From: Thiocystis violacea
Lineage (GTDB): Bacteria > Pseudomonadota > Gammaproteobacteria > Chromatiales > Chromatiaceae
DNA length: 64,000 nt
Direction: 5' to 3'
Assembly (NCBI RefSeq): GCF_016583565.1
Contig: NZ_NRRF01000026.1
Location: forward strand, 1 to 64,000
In this document: positions 53,148 through 60,700 of the stretch, piece after piece
Layout: the number at the start of each line of letters is the position of its first letter
Numbering within the stretch: position 1 is the first letter of the stretch
The notes under the pieces: model-generated
What the model was told of the DNA's origin: nothing
The model's database searches: none
Seen by the model: only the letters and a program-made list of their open reading frames with translations
Program-made: the position numbers and the translations under genes

Positions 53148-54116
53148 TCAGAATCGGAGATCGAAGGTCGCGCCGAGGAATGGCGTCGACCCGTAATCAT
53201 CCCGTGCCAAAAGCCGGCCGCTGGCGTCCTCCAGACGCAGCTCGCCGTTGATCTTCATCCCCGTGACAGCGCTGATTCGCAGGTCCCTGCCTCGGGAGTA
53301 GGTGGCGCTCACATACAGGGGTATGGAGCGGTCTTCGCCGACGCCATCGGGAGCCTGACCTTCGTCGTCCAGGCGGAATCGGAGCGATTCGTACCGACCG
53401 CCCAAGCCAAGGCTCCATGTCTCGGACAGGCGATAGTTGAGCGTCAGGCCGGGGCCTTGGGTGGCGCCGAGCCCGCGCCCGGTCTCCAGGGCGAGGCGGT
53501 CGGTGATCTTCCAGTCGATGATCAGGATCGGCAGGACGTTGACGCTGTCCTCGAGCTGGCTGAAAACGCCGATGCCAGGCCCGATCGTGAGACTGTCGTT
53601 GAACCGGTAGGAGACGCCGCCAAGCGCGCCCGCGGTCGCCGCGTCCCCCGCGCCTGATTCGCCGTAGTAGCGGAGGGTGGGGATGGCGAACAGCGTCCAT
53701 TGCTCGTCGAAGCCCCAGGTGACGGGAACGCTGAATCTGAGCTGATCGATGCGTCCCCAGGGCTCGTCGGCGAGGCCAACCCCCCCAGAGAAGTCGTAGC
53801 GATCGGTTCCGCCTCCGACCGAGAAGGAGACGCGGCGCCGCGGCCCCATGCTGTAGGTGACGCCCGCTTCGAGGAAGAAGCGGTCCACGTCGAAATCGCC
53901 CCCGCCCTCAAGGTCGCTGTCGAACTGGTGGACGTAACCGCCACGGGCGAACGGGGCCCATTCGGATTGCCGTCCAGGCCGCTCGTTCGCGGTGTCCTCG
54001 GCGGCGATCAAGGTTCCGGGGCAAAGGACCGTTGCAATCGTCATGGTCGATAACCATGCGTGGATTCCCGGCTTGCGGGTTCTCGTCGTCCGTTTCTCGG
54101 CGTTGTCGTTTTTCAT
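53148..54116 (-). CDS. Outer-membrane beta-barrel-like protein (DUF6268-like)
   Basis: 322 residues. A signal peptide ends around residue 40 (TVLCPGTLIAAED). Alternating amphipathic strands follow (RRVSFSVGGGTDRYDFSG, LSETWSLGLGGRYESLRF, RDLRISAVTGMKINGEL), and the chain ends in Phe (GATFDLRF), the usual outer-membrane insertion signal. Sequence and layout fit the DUF6268 barrel family, whose function is not known. Confidence 0.72.
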   Translation of the reverse strand: MKNDNAEKRTTRTRKPGIHAWLSTMTIATVLCPGTLIAAEDTANERPGRQSEWAPFARGGYVHQFDSDLEGGGDFDVDRFFLEAGVTYSMGPRRRVSFSVGGGTDRYDFSGGVGLADEPWGRIDQLRFSVPVTWGFDEQWTLFAIPTLRYYGESGAGDAATAGALGGVSYRFNDSLTIGPGIGVFSQLEDSVNVLPILIIDWKITDRLALETGRGLGATQGPGLTLNYRLSETWSLGLGGRYESLRFRLDDEGQAPDGVGEDRSIPLYVSATYSRGRDLRISAVTGMKINGELRLEDASGRLLARDDYGSTPFLGATFDLRF

Positions 54117-54165
54117 CTGCGTTTTTCCCTGGCTTAGCCGTGTGTGGGGTCAGAGCCGTGTGTGT

Positions 54166-54194
54166 GGGGGCAGGTCTCGTATCATTGCAACCCC
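54166..54194. mobile_element. Solo end of the second RAYT element
   Basis: GGGGGCAGGTCTCGTATCAT then TGCAACCCC matches the inverted ends at 44116-44143 and 44993-45020, with no transposase attached. It lies between the barrel-protein gene and the DUF2189 gene. The rest of 54117-54359 shows nothing recognisable. Confidence 0.65.
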
Positions 54195-54359
54195 TTTCGA
54201 TCGACGTGGCGGCTCGGGACGCGGAGCCTTCGGATTGGCTTCCACGCTGGAGCTTGGCAGCGAGGACGCTGCGAGAGGCGCGGCTGTGCCCTCGGTCATT
54301 GGCGCCGGCTGGTTGGACGTTAGCCGGCGCTGCGCGGGCAGGACGACTGGTGCGATCTC

Positions 54360-55148
54360 TCAAGCCGCTCGCGGCACCAGATCCCGATAGGCGTGCCAGG
54401 TGGCATGGCCCACCAGGGGGACGGCCAGGAAGAGCCCGAGATAGAAGGTCAGGAGTCCAGCCCCGACGATGGCGACGAGCAGTACGGCCCAAAGCAGCAT
54501 GGGCAGCCAGTTCTGGGCCACGGCTCGCACGCTGGTCCGCATGGCGGTGAAGCCGTCCACCGGGCGGTCGATGAGCATGGGGATGGTGATGGCGCTGACG
54601 CAAAAGGCGCAGGCGGCGAAGAAGGCGCCGACCAGGACGACGGCAATCACCAGGGGCATGTGCTCCCCGGACAGCACCACGGTCGGGATGAAGTTGCTCC
54701 AGGTGGGGAAGGGGTCCTGGTAGAGCATGATGAACAGAAAGACCGAGGCCAGTATCCACAGCTGCATGATGATCAAGAGGAACCCGGTCGCGATGCCGAG
54801 CTGACCCTGATTGCGCTTGACCGCCTCCAGCGCTTGGCAGCGTGCCAGGGACTCGCCCCGCTCCAGGTGGTCGCTCATCCGGTAGAGCCCGATGGCGAGC
54901 AGGGGCGCCATCAGAAAGAACCCGGCGGTGAGGAAGGGCACCAGAAAGCTGAGGCGGCCGAGCAGGGTCAGCAGGAAGATGGAAGCGCTCAACGCCACGA
55001 TGCCGGCGCCATACCTCAGGCTGTACAGAGGGGCTGCCCGGATATCCTCCCAGCCCTTTTCCAGCCACCGCCAGGGGTGCCGCAAGGTCACCCGATTCAC
55101 GGGCGGGTCCGCCTGATCGAGCGGTGCCTCAAAGGGTGTCTCGTTCAT
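54360..55148 (-). CDS. DUF2189 family integral membrane protein
   Basis: 262 residues with about six TM helices. The DUF2189 features are RHPWRWLEKGWEDIRAAPLY at the N-terminus, FFLMAPLLAIGLYRMSDHLE, and C-terminal LGLFLAVPLVGHATWHAYRD. Function is unknown. These proteins are often found near respiratory or copper-related genes, but no such gene is adjacent here. Confidence 0.85.
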   Translation of the reverse strand: MNETPFEAPLDQADPPVNRVTLRHPWRWLEKGWEDIRAAPLYSLRYGAGIVALSASIFLLTLLGRLSFLVPFLTAGFFLMAPLLAIGLYRMSDHLERGESLARCQALEAVKRNQGQLGIATGFLLIIMQLWILASVFLFIMLYQDPFPTWSNFIPTVVLSGEHMPLVIAVVLVGAFFAACAFCVSAITIPMLIDRPVDGFTAMRTSVRAVAQNWLPMLLWAVLLVAIVGAGLLTFYLGLFLAVPLVGHATWHAYRDLVPRAA

Positions 55149-55191
55149 CGCTCATCCTCCTCATGCCCTCTGCGGGGCTTGGTCGTGATTG

Positions 55192-56199
55192 CTAGCCTGT
55201 CGCCTGCTCCTCGGTCTTCTTGCCGCCATTCTCGCGCCCGCGCGTCAAGCGAGCATGGGTTTTTTTCAATTGACGGCGCAGTTGCTCACTTTCCTCGTCC
55301 AGGAAGTCGAGGAAGGCGCTCGCGACCACCGAGAGCTCCTTGCCCTTCGCGTAGGCCACATACCACTTGCGCTCGAGCGGGAATCCTTGCACATCGAGAA
55401 TCCGCAGCGGCGATTGCGGCCCTTCTTGTGCCAGGGTGTGGAGCGAGAGCACGGAGAGGCCGAGCTGGCCGTAGACCGCATGCTTGATGGCCTCGTTGCT
55501 GCCCAGTTCCATGCGCACCCGCGGCTTGAAATCGGACTGCTCGAAGCTTCTGAGCACGACATCCCGGATGCCCGAGCCAGACTCCCGCATGATGAAATGC
55601 TCGTCGGCCAGGCGCGCGACGGGGATGTTGCGCTCGGCGGTCAGCGGATGATCGCGGTGCGCGATCACGTGGAGCGGGTTGGGGGCGAAGGCCTTGGTGA
55701 TCAGCTCCAGATCCCGATCGGGGATCTGCCCGAGGATGTAGAGATCGTCCTTGTTGGCGGCGAGACGCTCCAGCACGCTGTCGCGGTTGGTGACCTTGAG
55801 CGCGACGTCGACGCCGGTGTGGCGCTGACAGAAGCGTCCGAGCACCTCGGGGGCGAAATACTTGGCGGTGGTGATGACGCAGAGGCGCAGATAGCCCTGC
55901 CTGAGTCCCTTGAGGTCGGCGACCTTCATCTCGAAGCGGTCGAGGACGTCGAGGATCGACTTCACCGCGGTCTCGAGCTCACGCCCTGTCTCGGTGAGAT
56001 AGACGCGCCGGCCGATCTGCTCGAACAGCGGCAGGCCGATGACGTCCGTCAGCCGCTTGATCTGGGTGGAGACCGTGGGCTGGGTGAGATAGAGCTCATC
56101 GGCCGCCTTGGTGAAACTGCCGAGGCGGGCGATCGCCTCGAACACCTGGAGCTGGCGCAGACTGACGTGACGGACGAGATTCAGCATGGGGTCGAACAT
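55192..56199 (-). CDS. cbbR: LysR-type regulator of CO2 fixation, CbbR
   Basis: 335 residues. The N-terminal winged helix (SLRQLQVFEAIARLGSFTKA, LTQPTVSTQIKRL) and a LysR substrate-binding domain (TTAKYFAPEVLGRF, MRESGSGIRDVVLRSFEQ) match CbbR closely, with a basic C-terminal extension. CbbR senses metabolites such as NADPH or RuBP and activates cbb operons. It is usually divergent from cbbL. Here it is on the same strand at the far 3' end of the carboxysome operon. Both ATG 56199 and ATG 56187 are possible starts. Confidence 0.9.
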   Translation of the reverse strand: MFDPMLNLVRHVSLRQLQVFEAIARLGSFTKAADELYLTQPTVSTQIKRLTDVIGLPLFEQIGRRVYLTETGRELETAVKSILDVLDRFEMKVADLKGLRQGYLRLCVITTAKYFAPEVLGRFCQRHTGVDVALKVTNRDSVLERLAANKDDLYILGQIPDRDLELITKAFAPNPLHVIAHRDHPLTAERNIPVARLADEHFIMRESGSGIRDVVLRSFEQSDFKPRVRMELGSNEAIKHAVYGQLGLSVLSLHTLAQEGPQSPLRILDVQGFPLERKWYVAYAKGKELSVVASAFLDFLDEESEQLRRQLKKTHARLTRGRENGGKKTEEQATG

Positions 56200-56283
56200 C
56201 TTCGGCTCTCGATGGCTCCGATGATAACGCGCGCTCCAGGGGTGCTGGCGAGGCGATCGATCCCGCGATGAGGGTCGATCTCG

Positions 56284-56481
56284 TCAATCGGGCCAGACAC
56301 GCTGGTTGGAGCGATAGTCATGGTCGTAGGGCCTCTGGGCCGCCGGCTTGGCGCGCGGCCGTCGAGCGGCTGGACGCTTTACTCCGCTTGGGCCTGCCTT
56401 GGTCTTGGCGCTGGGGGCCGCGGCGGGCTCGGCCGCCGGTGGCTCGGGTGGGGCGATGGGTGGCTCTGTGTCATTGGTCAT
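56284..56481 (-). CDS. Small disordered Pro/Ala-rich protein with C-terminal Trp (possible McdB-like)
   Basis: 65 residues: an acidic Pro/Ala-rich first half (PPIAPPEPPAAEPAAAPS), a basic middle (RPAARRPRAKPAAQRP) and a conserved-looking end DHDYRSNQRVWPD. AGGA precedes the ATG. Its place, directly after acRAF in the carboxysome operon, and its C-terminal Trp recall the alpha-carboxysome positioning factor McdB, which is small and disordered with an invariant C-terminal Trp. No McdA/ParA gene is in view, so this is a tentative idea. Confidence 0.55.
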   Translation of the reverse strand: MTNDTEPPIAPPEPPAAEPAAAPSAKTKAGPSGVKRPAARRPRAKPAAQRPYDHDYRSNQRVWPD

Positions 56482-56507
56482 GGTCCTGATCCCCGAATCG
56501 CGTCAGC

Positions 56508-56783
56508 TCAAGAAGCCGCCGGAACGGCCGTGATGAGGGCGTCGATCTGGCGGGCGAATGCCCGATGTTCCGGCAGGATCGCGCCCGCGTCCTCGTCGGT
56601 CTGGATGGTGAGGCTCACGGAGGTGCGCCCGAAGCTGATGTCCGGGTAGCGATTGGCGGCCTCGCTGATGTCAGCCAGGGCCTCGAGGAATTCCCGAGTC
56701 TGCTCGTAGTCCTCGAACTCGATGCGGCGCTCCAGGCGCGCGGGGCGGTTGCGTTCTTTCCAGGTGGCTGCTTGAGTGGGCAT
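56508..56783 (-). CDS. acRAF: pterin-dehydratase-like RuBisCO assembly factor
   Basis: 91 residues from ATG 56783, with GAGG five bases upstream. It has the PCD-like fold: LERRIEFEDYEQTREFLEAL, ANRYPDISFGRTSVSLTIQT, HRAFARQIDALI. Alpha-carboxysome loci encode this degenerate pterin-4a-carbinolamine dehydratase homologue (acRAF), a chaperone that helps RuBisCO assemble. The dehydratase His motif is not intact, in line with a non-enzymatic role. Confidence 0.85.
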   Translation of the reverse strand: MPTQAATWKERNRPARLERRIEFEDYEQTREFLEALADISEAANRYPDISFGRTSVSLTIQTDEDAGAILPEHRAFARQIDALITAVPAAS

Positions 56784-56819
56784 GGGATCCTCGTCGGTCT
56801 TTGTCAGTTTGGTAGTTTG

Positions 56820-56975
56820 GTAGGATGGGCAAAGTCCGTGCTCGTGCCTCAAGTCGATCCGCGGCGCTGGGCGGACGTGCCCATCTTTGGCGGCTCGGAG
56901 CTGGGATGATGGGCACGCCCGTCGATCCTCAGCGCGGCGAAGCCAAGCGCATCGCGCGGGCTTTGCCCATCCTAC
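56820..56975. repeat. Nested inverted-repeat (REP/cloverleaf-like) element in the carboxysome operon
   Basis: Outer arms GTAGGATGGGCAAAG (56820-56834) and its exact complement (56961-56975) enclose inner arms CGTGCCCATC (56875-56884) and GATGGGCACG (56908-56917). The arms GATGGGCAAAG and GATGGGCACG are related, the hallmark of a REP doublet. It sits between acRAF and the bacterioferritin-like gene. Confidence 0.8.
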
Positions 56976-56984
56976 GGGTTCTTT

Positions 56985-57019
56985 GTCAGGTGTCAGGTGT
57001 CAGGTGTCAGGTGTCAGGT
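56985..57019. repeat. Heptamer tandem repeat (GTCAGGT x5)
   Basis: Five exact copies. The repeat begins ten bases beyond the nested inverted repeat and covers the stop codon and last residues (LTPDT) of the bacterioferritin-like gene. The inverse-sense repeat lies at 5785-5817. Confidence 0.9.
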
Positions 57020-57509
57020 GTTGATGGGTGTCGTGCGTCCAGTGCCCCATGATGCCGGGCGGGGGCAAGCGCAGCTGTTGCAGCCAGGCGTCGAGTTGAC
57101 GGACGTGGCCCAGCTCCTCGTCGTGGAGGGTGGCGAACAGGGCCTGGTCGTCGGGCGCGTTGATCAGCGCGCAATATTGCGCCGCCTCGCGATACAGCTC
57201 GACCGCTCGCTGTTCGAGCAGACGATCGGCCTGCAGCAGCTCGATCAGCGACAGGCCAGCCCGTACCGGGGTCAGCTGCGAGGCGTTGGGGATGGCGCCG
57301 AGCCTGAGCAGGCGCGCGACCAGCCGCTGTGCGTGCTCCTGCTCCTCGTTCGCCTCCTGGCGGAAGTGACTGGCCACTTCCGCCATTCCCCACAACTCCG
57401 CCAGACCGGCATGGGTGAGATATTGCTGTACCGCACTCAACTCGTGGCTCAGGGCGCGGCCCAGATACCCCAGCACTCTGGGGTTCACGATTCCGGGGTC
57501 TGCGATCAT
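57000..57509 (-). CDS. Carboxysome-operon bacterioferritin-like protein
   Basis: 169 residues from ATG 57509; an in-frame TTG at 57518 is possible but less likely. It is a four-helix ferritin-like protein with metal-ligand pattern HELSAVQQYL, ANEEQEHAQRL (ExxH) and LHDEELGHVRQL (ExxH). Alpha-carboxysome operons commonly include such a protein downstream of csoS1. Its role (iron, redox or packing) is unsettled. The C-terminus is generated by the heptamer repeat. Confidence 0.85.
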   Translation of the reverse strand: MIADPGIVNPRVLGYLGRALSHELSAVQQYLTHAGLAELWGMAEVASHFRQEANEEQEHAQRLVARLLRLGAIPNASQLTPVRAGLSLIELLQADRLLEQRAVELYREAAQYCALINAPDDQALFATLHDEELGHVRQLDAWLQQLRLPPPGIMGHWTHDTHQHLTPDT

Positions 57510-57598
57510 GGTGCTCAATCCACGTTTGCGCGCTTGACGAGGCGATGGCTGGCGCGGCCGGCTGGCGGTCTCTCAGCCATGCGATCGGCCAGTATCGC

Positions 57599-57922
57599 CT
57601 AGGACCGGCCGTGTCCGCCGTCGGTGTCACCCGGTTGCTTGGGCAGCACCGGTTCCACCTCGCGATGGGGGCGGGCGATGATGTGGGCGGCGACCAGTCC
57701 GTCGCCCACCCGCTCGCAGGCATCGGCGCCGGCCCGCACGGCGGCGTTCACCGCGCCGGTCTCGCCGCGCACCAGCACGGTGACATAGCCCCCGCCGACG
57801 AACTCCCGGCCGATGAGGCGCACCTCGGCAGCCTTGGTCATGGCGTCCGCCGCCTCGATGGCGGGCACCAGTCCGCGCGTCTCGATCATGCCGAGCGCGA
57901 TTCCATAATTTTCACTGGCCAT
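57599..57922 (-). CDS. csoS1: Carboxysome major shell protein CsoS1 (BMC-H), copy 2
   Basis: 107 residues, single BMC domain: [20 protein letters not shown], the pore loop [15 protein letters not shown] and [11 protein letters not shown]. Hexamers tile the shell facets, and the FVGGG loop lines a small positively charged pore for bicarbonate and RuBP. The 95-residue core is almost identical to the copy 150 bases upstream in the operon, and the tails differ. Confidence 0.96.
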   Translation of the reverse strand: MASENYGIALGMIETRGLVPAIEAADAMTKAAEVRLIGREFVGGGYVTVLVRGETGAVNAAVRAGADACERVGDGLVAAHIIARPHREVEPVLPKQPGDTDGGHGRS

Positions 57923-57936
57923 GGTTGTCGTTCCTC

Positions 57937-57980
57937 ACATCAAGAAAATCGTTACATCAAGAAGATCGTTACATCGAGAA
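57937..57980. repeat. 17-base tandem repeat between the csoS1 copies
   Basis: ACATCAAGAAAATCGTT and ACATCAAGAAGATCGTT, then a partial third unit ACATCGAGAAC, lie just upstream of the second csoS1 start. They are AT-richer than the surroundings and could act in translation or mRNA processing. Confidence 0.7.
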
Positions 57981-58075
57981 CTCATCGGTCGGGTGGACGC
58001 GCCGGGGCGACGTCCACCGAATCGCATGGCGGCCTTGGTGGACTGCGCTGTGCTGGCCCACCCGATCGTCTCGGC

Positions 58076-58390
58076 CTAGGCCGCCTCTTTGGTCTCTGGG
58101 CTGCCCGTCGGCAGGACCGGCTCCACCTCGCGGTGGGGGCGGGCGATGATGTGGGCGGCGACCAGTCCGTCGCCCACCCGCTCGCAGGCGTCGGCCCCGG
58201 CCCGCACGGCGGCATTGACCGCGCCGGTCTCCCCGCGCACCAACACGGTGACATAGCCCCCGCCGACGAACTCCCGACCGACGAGGCGCACCTCGGCGGC
58301 CTTGGTCATGGCGTCCGCCGCCTCGATGGCGGGCACCAGGCCGCGCGTCTCGATCATTCCCAGTGCAATTCCGTAGTGTTCGTGGGCCAT
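58076..58390 (-). CDS. csoS1: Carboxysome major shell protein CsoS1 (BMC-H), copy 1
   Basis: 104 residues with the same BMC core as the next copy ([40 protein letters not shown]) and a distinct tail [11 protein letters not shown]. It is the first abundant shell protein after the vertex proteins. The spacer from csoS4B is 118 bases, larger than elsewhere in the operon, and includes a duplicated 21-base unit. Confidence 0.96.
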   Translation of the reverse strand: MAHEHYGIALGMIETRGLVPAIEAADAMTKAAEVRLVGREFVGGGYVTVLVRGETGAVNAAVRAGADACERVGDGLVAAHIIARPHREVEPVLPTGSPETKEAA

Positions 58391-58403
58391 TGTGTGACTC
58401 CTC

Positions 58404-58445
58404 TGTTTTGGATAAACCAGCCTGTGTTTTGGATCAATCAGCCTG
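58404..58445. repeat. 21-base tandem duplication upstream of csoS1
   Basis: TGTTTTGGATAAACCAGCCTG and TGTTTTGGATCAATCAGCCTG follow each other directly, 14 bases before the first csoS1 start. Position and AT content suggest a role in setting the high CsoS1 expression level compared with CsoS4. Confidence 0.75.
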
Positions 58446-58508
58446 CTCGAAAAAAGCCGCCCCGCGCGATCGGATGCTTGGTGTCGGGCGTCCGAGCCCG
58501 CGCTGGGG

Positions 58509-58772
58509 TCAGTCCCCCTCGGAGGTCGCGCCCTCCTCCCAGCGATCGATGATTCCGCCGATGCTCAGATCGGTGAGGATCTCGCTCCCGACCGCGAGAC
58601 GCGCGGCCGAGCCACTGATGGTGAAGACCCAGTTGCCCGGACGGGTGCCGACGGTGTCGACCGCCACCGCCCGCTCGCCCTGGGGGCCGCGCAGGACCCG
58701 GAACGAGACGCGCGCCAGACCGGGTATCCGGCGCGTGCAGACCAGTGAGTCCTCGACTTGCATGATGTCCAT
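58509..58772 (-). CDS. csoS4B: Carboxysome vertex protein CsoS4B
   Basis: 87 residues of the BMC-P (EutN/CcmL) family: [43 protein letters not shown]. Pentamers cap the icosahedral vertices. The start may be ATG 58772 or GTG 58778; the latter overlaps the csoS4A stop as GTGA. Confidence 0.93.
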   Translation of the reverse strand: MDIMQVEDSLVCTRRIPGLARVSFRVLRGPQGERAVAVDTVGTRPGNWVFTISGSAARLAVGSEILTDLSIGGIIDRWEEGATSEGD

Positions 58773-58774
58773 GC

Positions 58775-59020
58775 TCACTGCCCCTCCCAGTGATCGATGA
58801 TCCCGACGATGGTCAGGTCGCTCGGGTAATCCTTGTGGCCGGCGGCCTCGCGCGCCGCCGAGCTGCCGACGCAGATCACCCAGTCGCCGGGCGTGCAGCC
58901 AACGGCATCGACGGCGACCAGCGAACTCCTGCCGTCGCGCACCACCTGGAGGTGGCGATGCTCCAACCCGGGGATGCGATTGGTCGCGACCAGCGGTTTC
59001 TCGACCTGGCAGATCTTCAT
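58775..59020 (-). CDS. csoS4A: Carboxysome vertex protein CsoS4A
   Basis: 81 residues, BMC-P family: MKICQVEKPLVATNRIPGL, VAVDAVGCTPGDWVICVGSS, IVGIIDHWE. ATG 59020 overlaps the csoSCA stop by four bases (59017-59020), so the upstream in-frame extension is not used. It pairs with CsoS4B for the pentameric vertices. Confidence 0.93.
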   Translation of the reverse strand: MKICQVEKPLVATNRIPGLEHRHLQVVRDGRSSLVAVDAVGCTPGDWVICVGSSAAREAAGHKDYPSDLTIVGIIDHWEGQ

Positions 59021-60681
59021 GCGTCCCTCCAGGTGCTCGGCAACGAGCTTCCGACACATTCGATGGAGCCGGCGCGACTGGTATCGCGCAGAGTCCAATA
59101 GGTTTGGATCAGGCCGCGCTCGGCGAGATCCGGATAGCGTTTCAGGATCGCCTCGGCGATCCGCGCGCAGCGTTGGATGGCCCGCTCGCGCGCCCCGGGC
59201 ACCTGGCCCGCGTAGTGGAAGCGCAGCACGATGGGGACGGGCAGCCCGTGCGCGACGTTGAGCCGGCGGAAGATCTTGATGCCGACGTCCAGGTTGGGCG
59301 CCCCTTCCTCCAGTGTGCGCATGAAGGCGAAGTAGGTCAGATTGCGCAGCTGGATCTCCTCGAAGTCAGTGCCGACCCCGATGAAAAGCTCTTGGTGACC
59401 GGCGTCCGGGTAGTGCTCCCCGACATGGGTCCGGACATAGTCGATCTGCGACAGGTTGTTCTCGATCAGCCTGGCCATGAGATCCCGCATGCCGGTCTCC
59501 GGGGTGGGACCGCCGTCGCGCGGCCGGGCGATCTCCTCGCGGATCCGGGCCCGCGCCGATTCGGGATCGAGCCCTGCCGTCGCGCGGTAGAGTCCGCCGG
59601 CATCGACGAAGCGATCCAGATCCGGCTCCCCGGCGCCGTTCGGCAGGTGGATGCGCAGGCGGTCGGTGTCGGTGTCGATGCCGATCAGCAGCGTCGCGAT
59701 CGAGGCGCCGCAGCAATGGGTGTTCTCGACGGCCAGGCGGAAGGCCCGCAGCTGCGCGAGCCCCGCCGCCGCGGCTTGGCGCGTATCGCTGCCGTGTGCC
59801 GCGCAGCCTTGGTGATCGGGGTCGCGGCTGCTGTAGTGATAGGCCGCCACCTTGAGATACCGGGTCGGTGCGTCGGCCAGATTGGGCACCCCCTCGCGGA
59901 AACGGCTCAGCTCTACCGCCGCCCACCGCTGCAGCGCCTCCTCCACGTCGAAGAGGGCGCCGGCGGAGGACCTGCGCTGCACCGCCCCCATCGGGAGGCG
60001 CAGCACATAGCTGATGGTGTGCGCCAAGCGCCCGTCGGCGCAGGGCGTGACGTTCATGGCGTGGAAGCCGCAACGCAGCAGGAACTCGTGGAAGTCCCGC
60101 GCCTGAGGTTGGGTCTCCAGCGGATCCGCCGTGAAATAGTCCGTGCTCATGGCGCGGAAGGTCTCGAAGGTGGCATGCGCGAAGAGCGAGCGCATGTCCA
60201 GCCGATCCACCCAGGCATCCGCCAGGGGGCCTTCCGGCAGACCGAATCCGAGGGCCGTCCGCGCGGTCTCCTGGGCCGAGCGCTCGAAGTCAGGCTCATG
60301 CTGACGGGCGGCGATGGCCCTGAGCGTCGGCACGATCCGCGCGAAGGCGCCCTTCACGCGCGTCTCGTACGCCCACAATTGGCGGTTCCGGTCCGCTTGC
60401 GTCAAGGGATGCGGCGCGCCCGGCTGGCGGCGGGCACCATCCTGGCGCCCCCCATCCTGGCCGGCTTCATCCCGAAGCCCTTCATCGCGGAAAGCCTGGT
60501 CCCGGAGTGCTTCATCGGGGCGCGCGTCGATCGGGCTCGACGGGGCCTCCCACCAGGTGGCGTCGGCCGGGGCCGCAACCGCCGGCGCGGGTTGCGCCGC
60601 CGGCCTGGGGCGGGCGTTGACGCCGCTCCACATCGGGGCGCGGGCGCGGCGGCGTGACTTGGGACTGGGCTTCATCTTCAT
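59017..60681 (-). CDS. csoSCA: Carboxysomal carbonic anhydrase CsoSCA (CsoS3)
   Basis: 554 residues. A disordered basic/Pro-rich N-terminus of about 95 residues (RuBisCO or shell interaction) is followed by a helical domain. The catalytic domain, a diverged beta-carbonic anhydrase, has zinc-ligand candidates in HEFLLRCGFHAMNV and AVENTHCCGAS, and a C-terminal pseudo-symmetric domain follows. It dehydrates bicarbonate to CO2 next to RuBisCO. The start at 60681 is 19 bases after csoS2. Confidence 0.93.
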   Translation of the reverse strand: MKMKPSPKSRRRARAPMWSGVNARPRPAAQPAPAVAAPADATWWEAPSSPIDARPDEALRDQAFRDEGLRDEAGQDGGRQDGARRQPGAPHPLTQADRNRQLWAYETRVKGAFARIVPTLRAIAARQHEPDFERSAQETARTALGFGLPEGPLADAWVDRLDMRSLFAHATFETFRAMSTDYFTADPLETQPQARDFHEFLLRCGFHAMNVTPCADGRLAHTISYVLRLPMGAVQRRSSAGALFDVEEALQRWAAVELSRFREGVPNLADAPTRYLKVAAYHYSSRDPDHQGCAAHGSDTRQAAAAGLAQLRAFRLAVENTHCCGASIATLLIGIDTDTDRLRIHLPNGAGEPDLDRFVDAGGLYRATAGLDPESARARIREEIARPRDGGPTPETGMRDLMARLIENNLSQIDYVRTHVGEHYPDAGHQELFIGVGTDFEEIQLRNLTYFAFMRTLEEGAPNLDVGIKIFRRLNVAHGLPVPIVLRFHYAGQVPGARERAIQRCARIAEAILKRYPDLAERGLIQTYWTLRDTSRAGSIECVGSSLPSTWRDA

Positions 60682-60700
60682 GGCTCCTTGGCGCTCGCGC

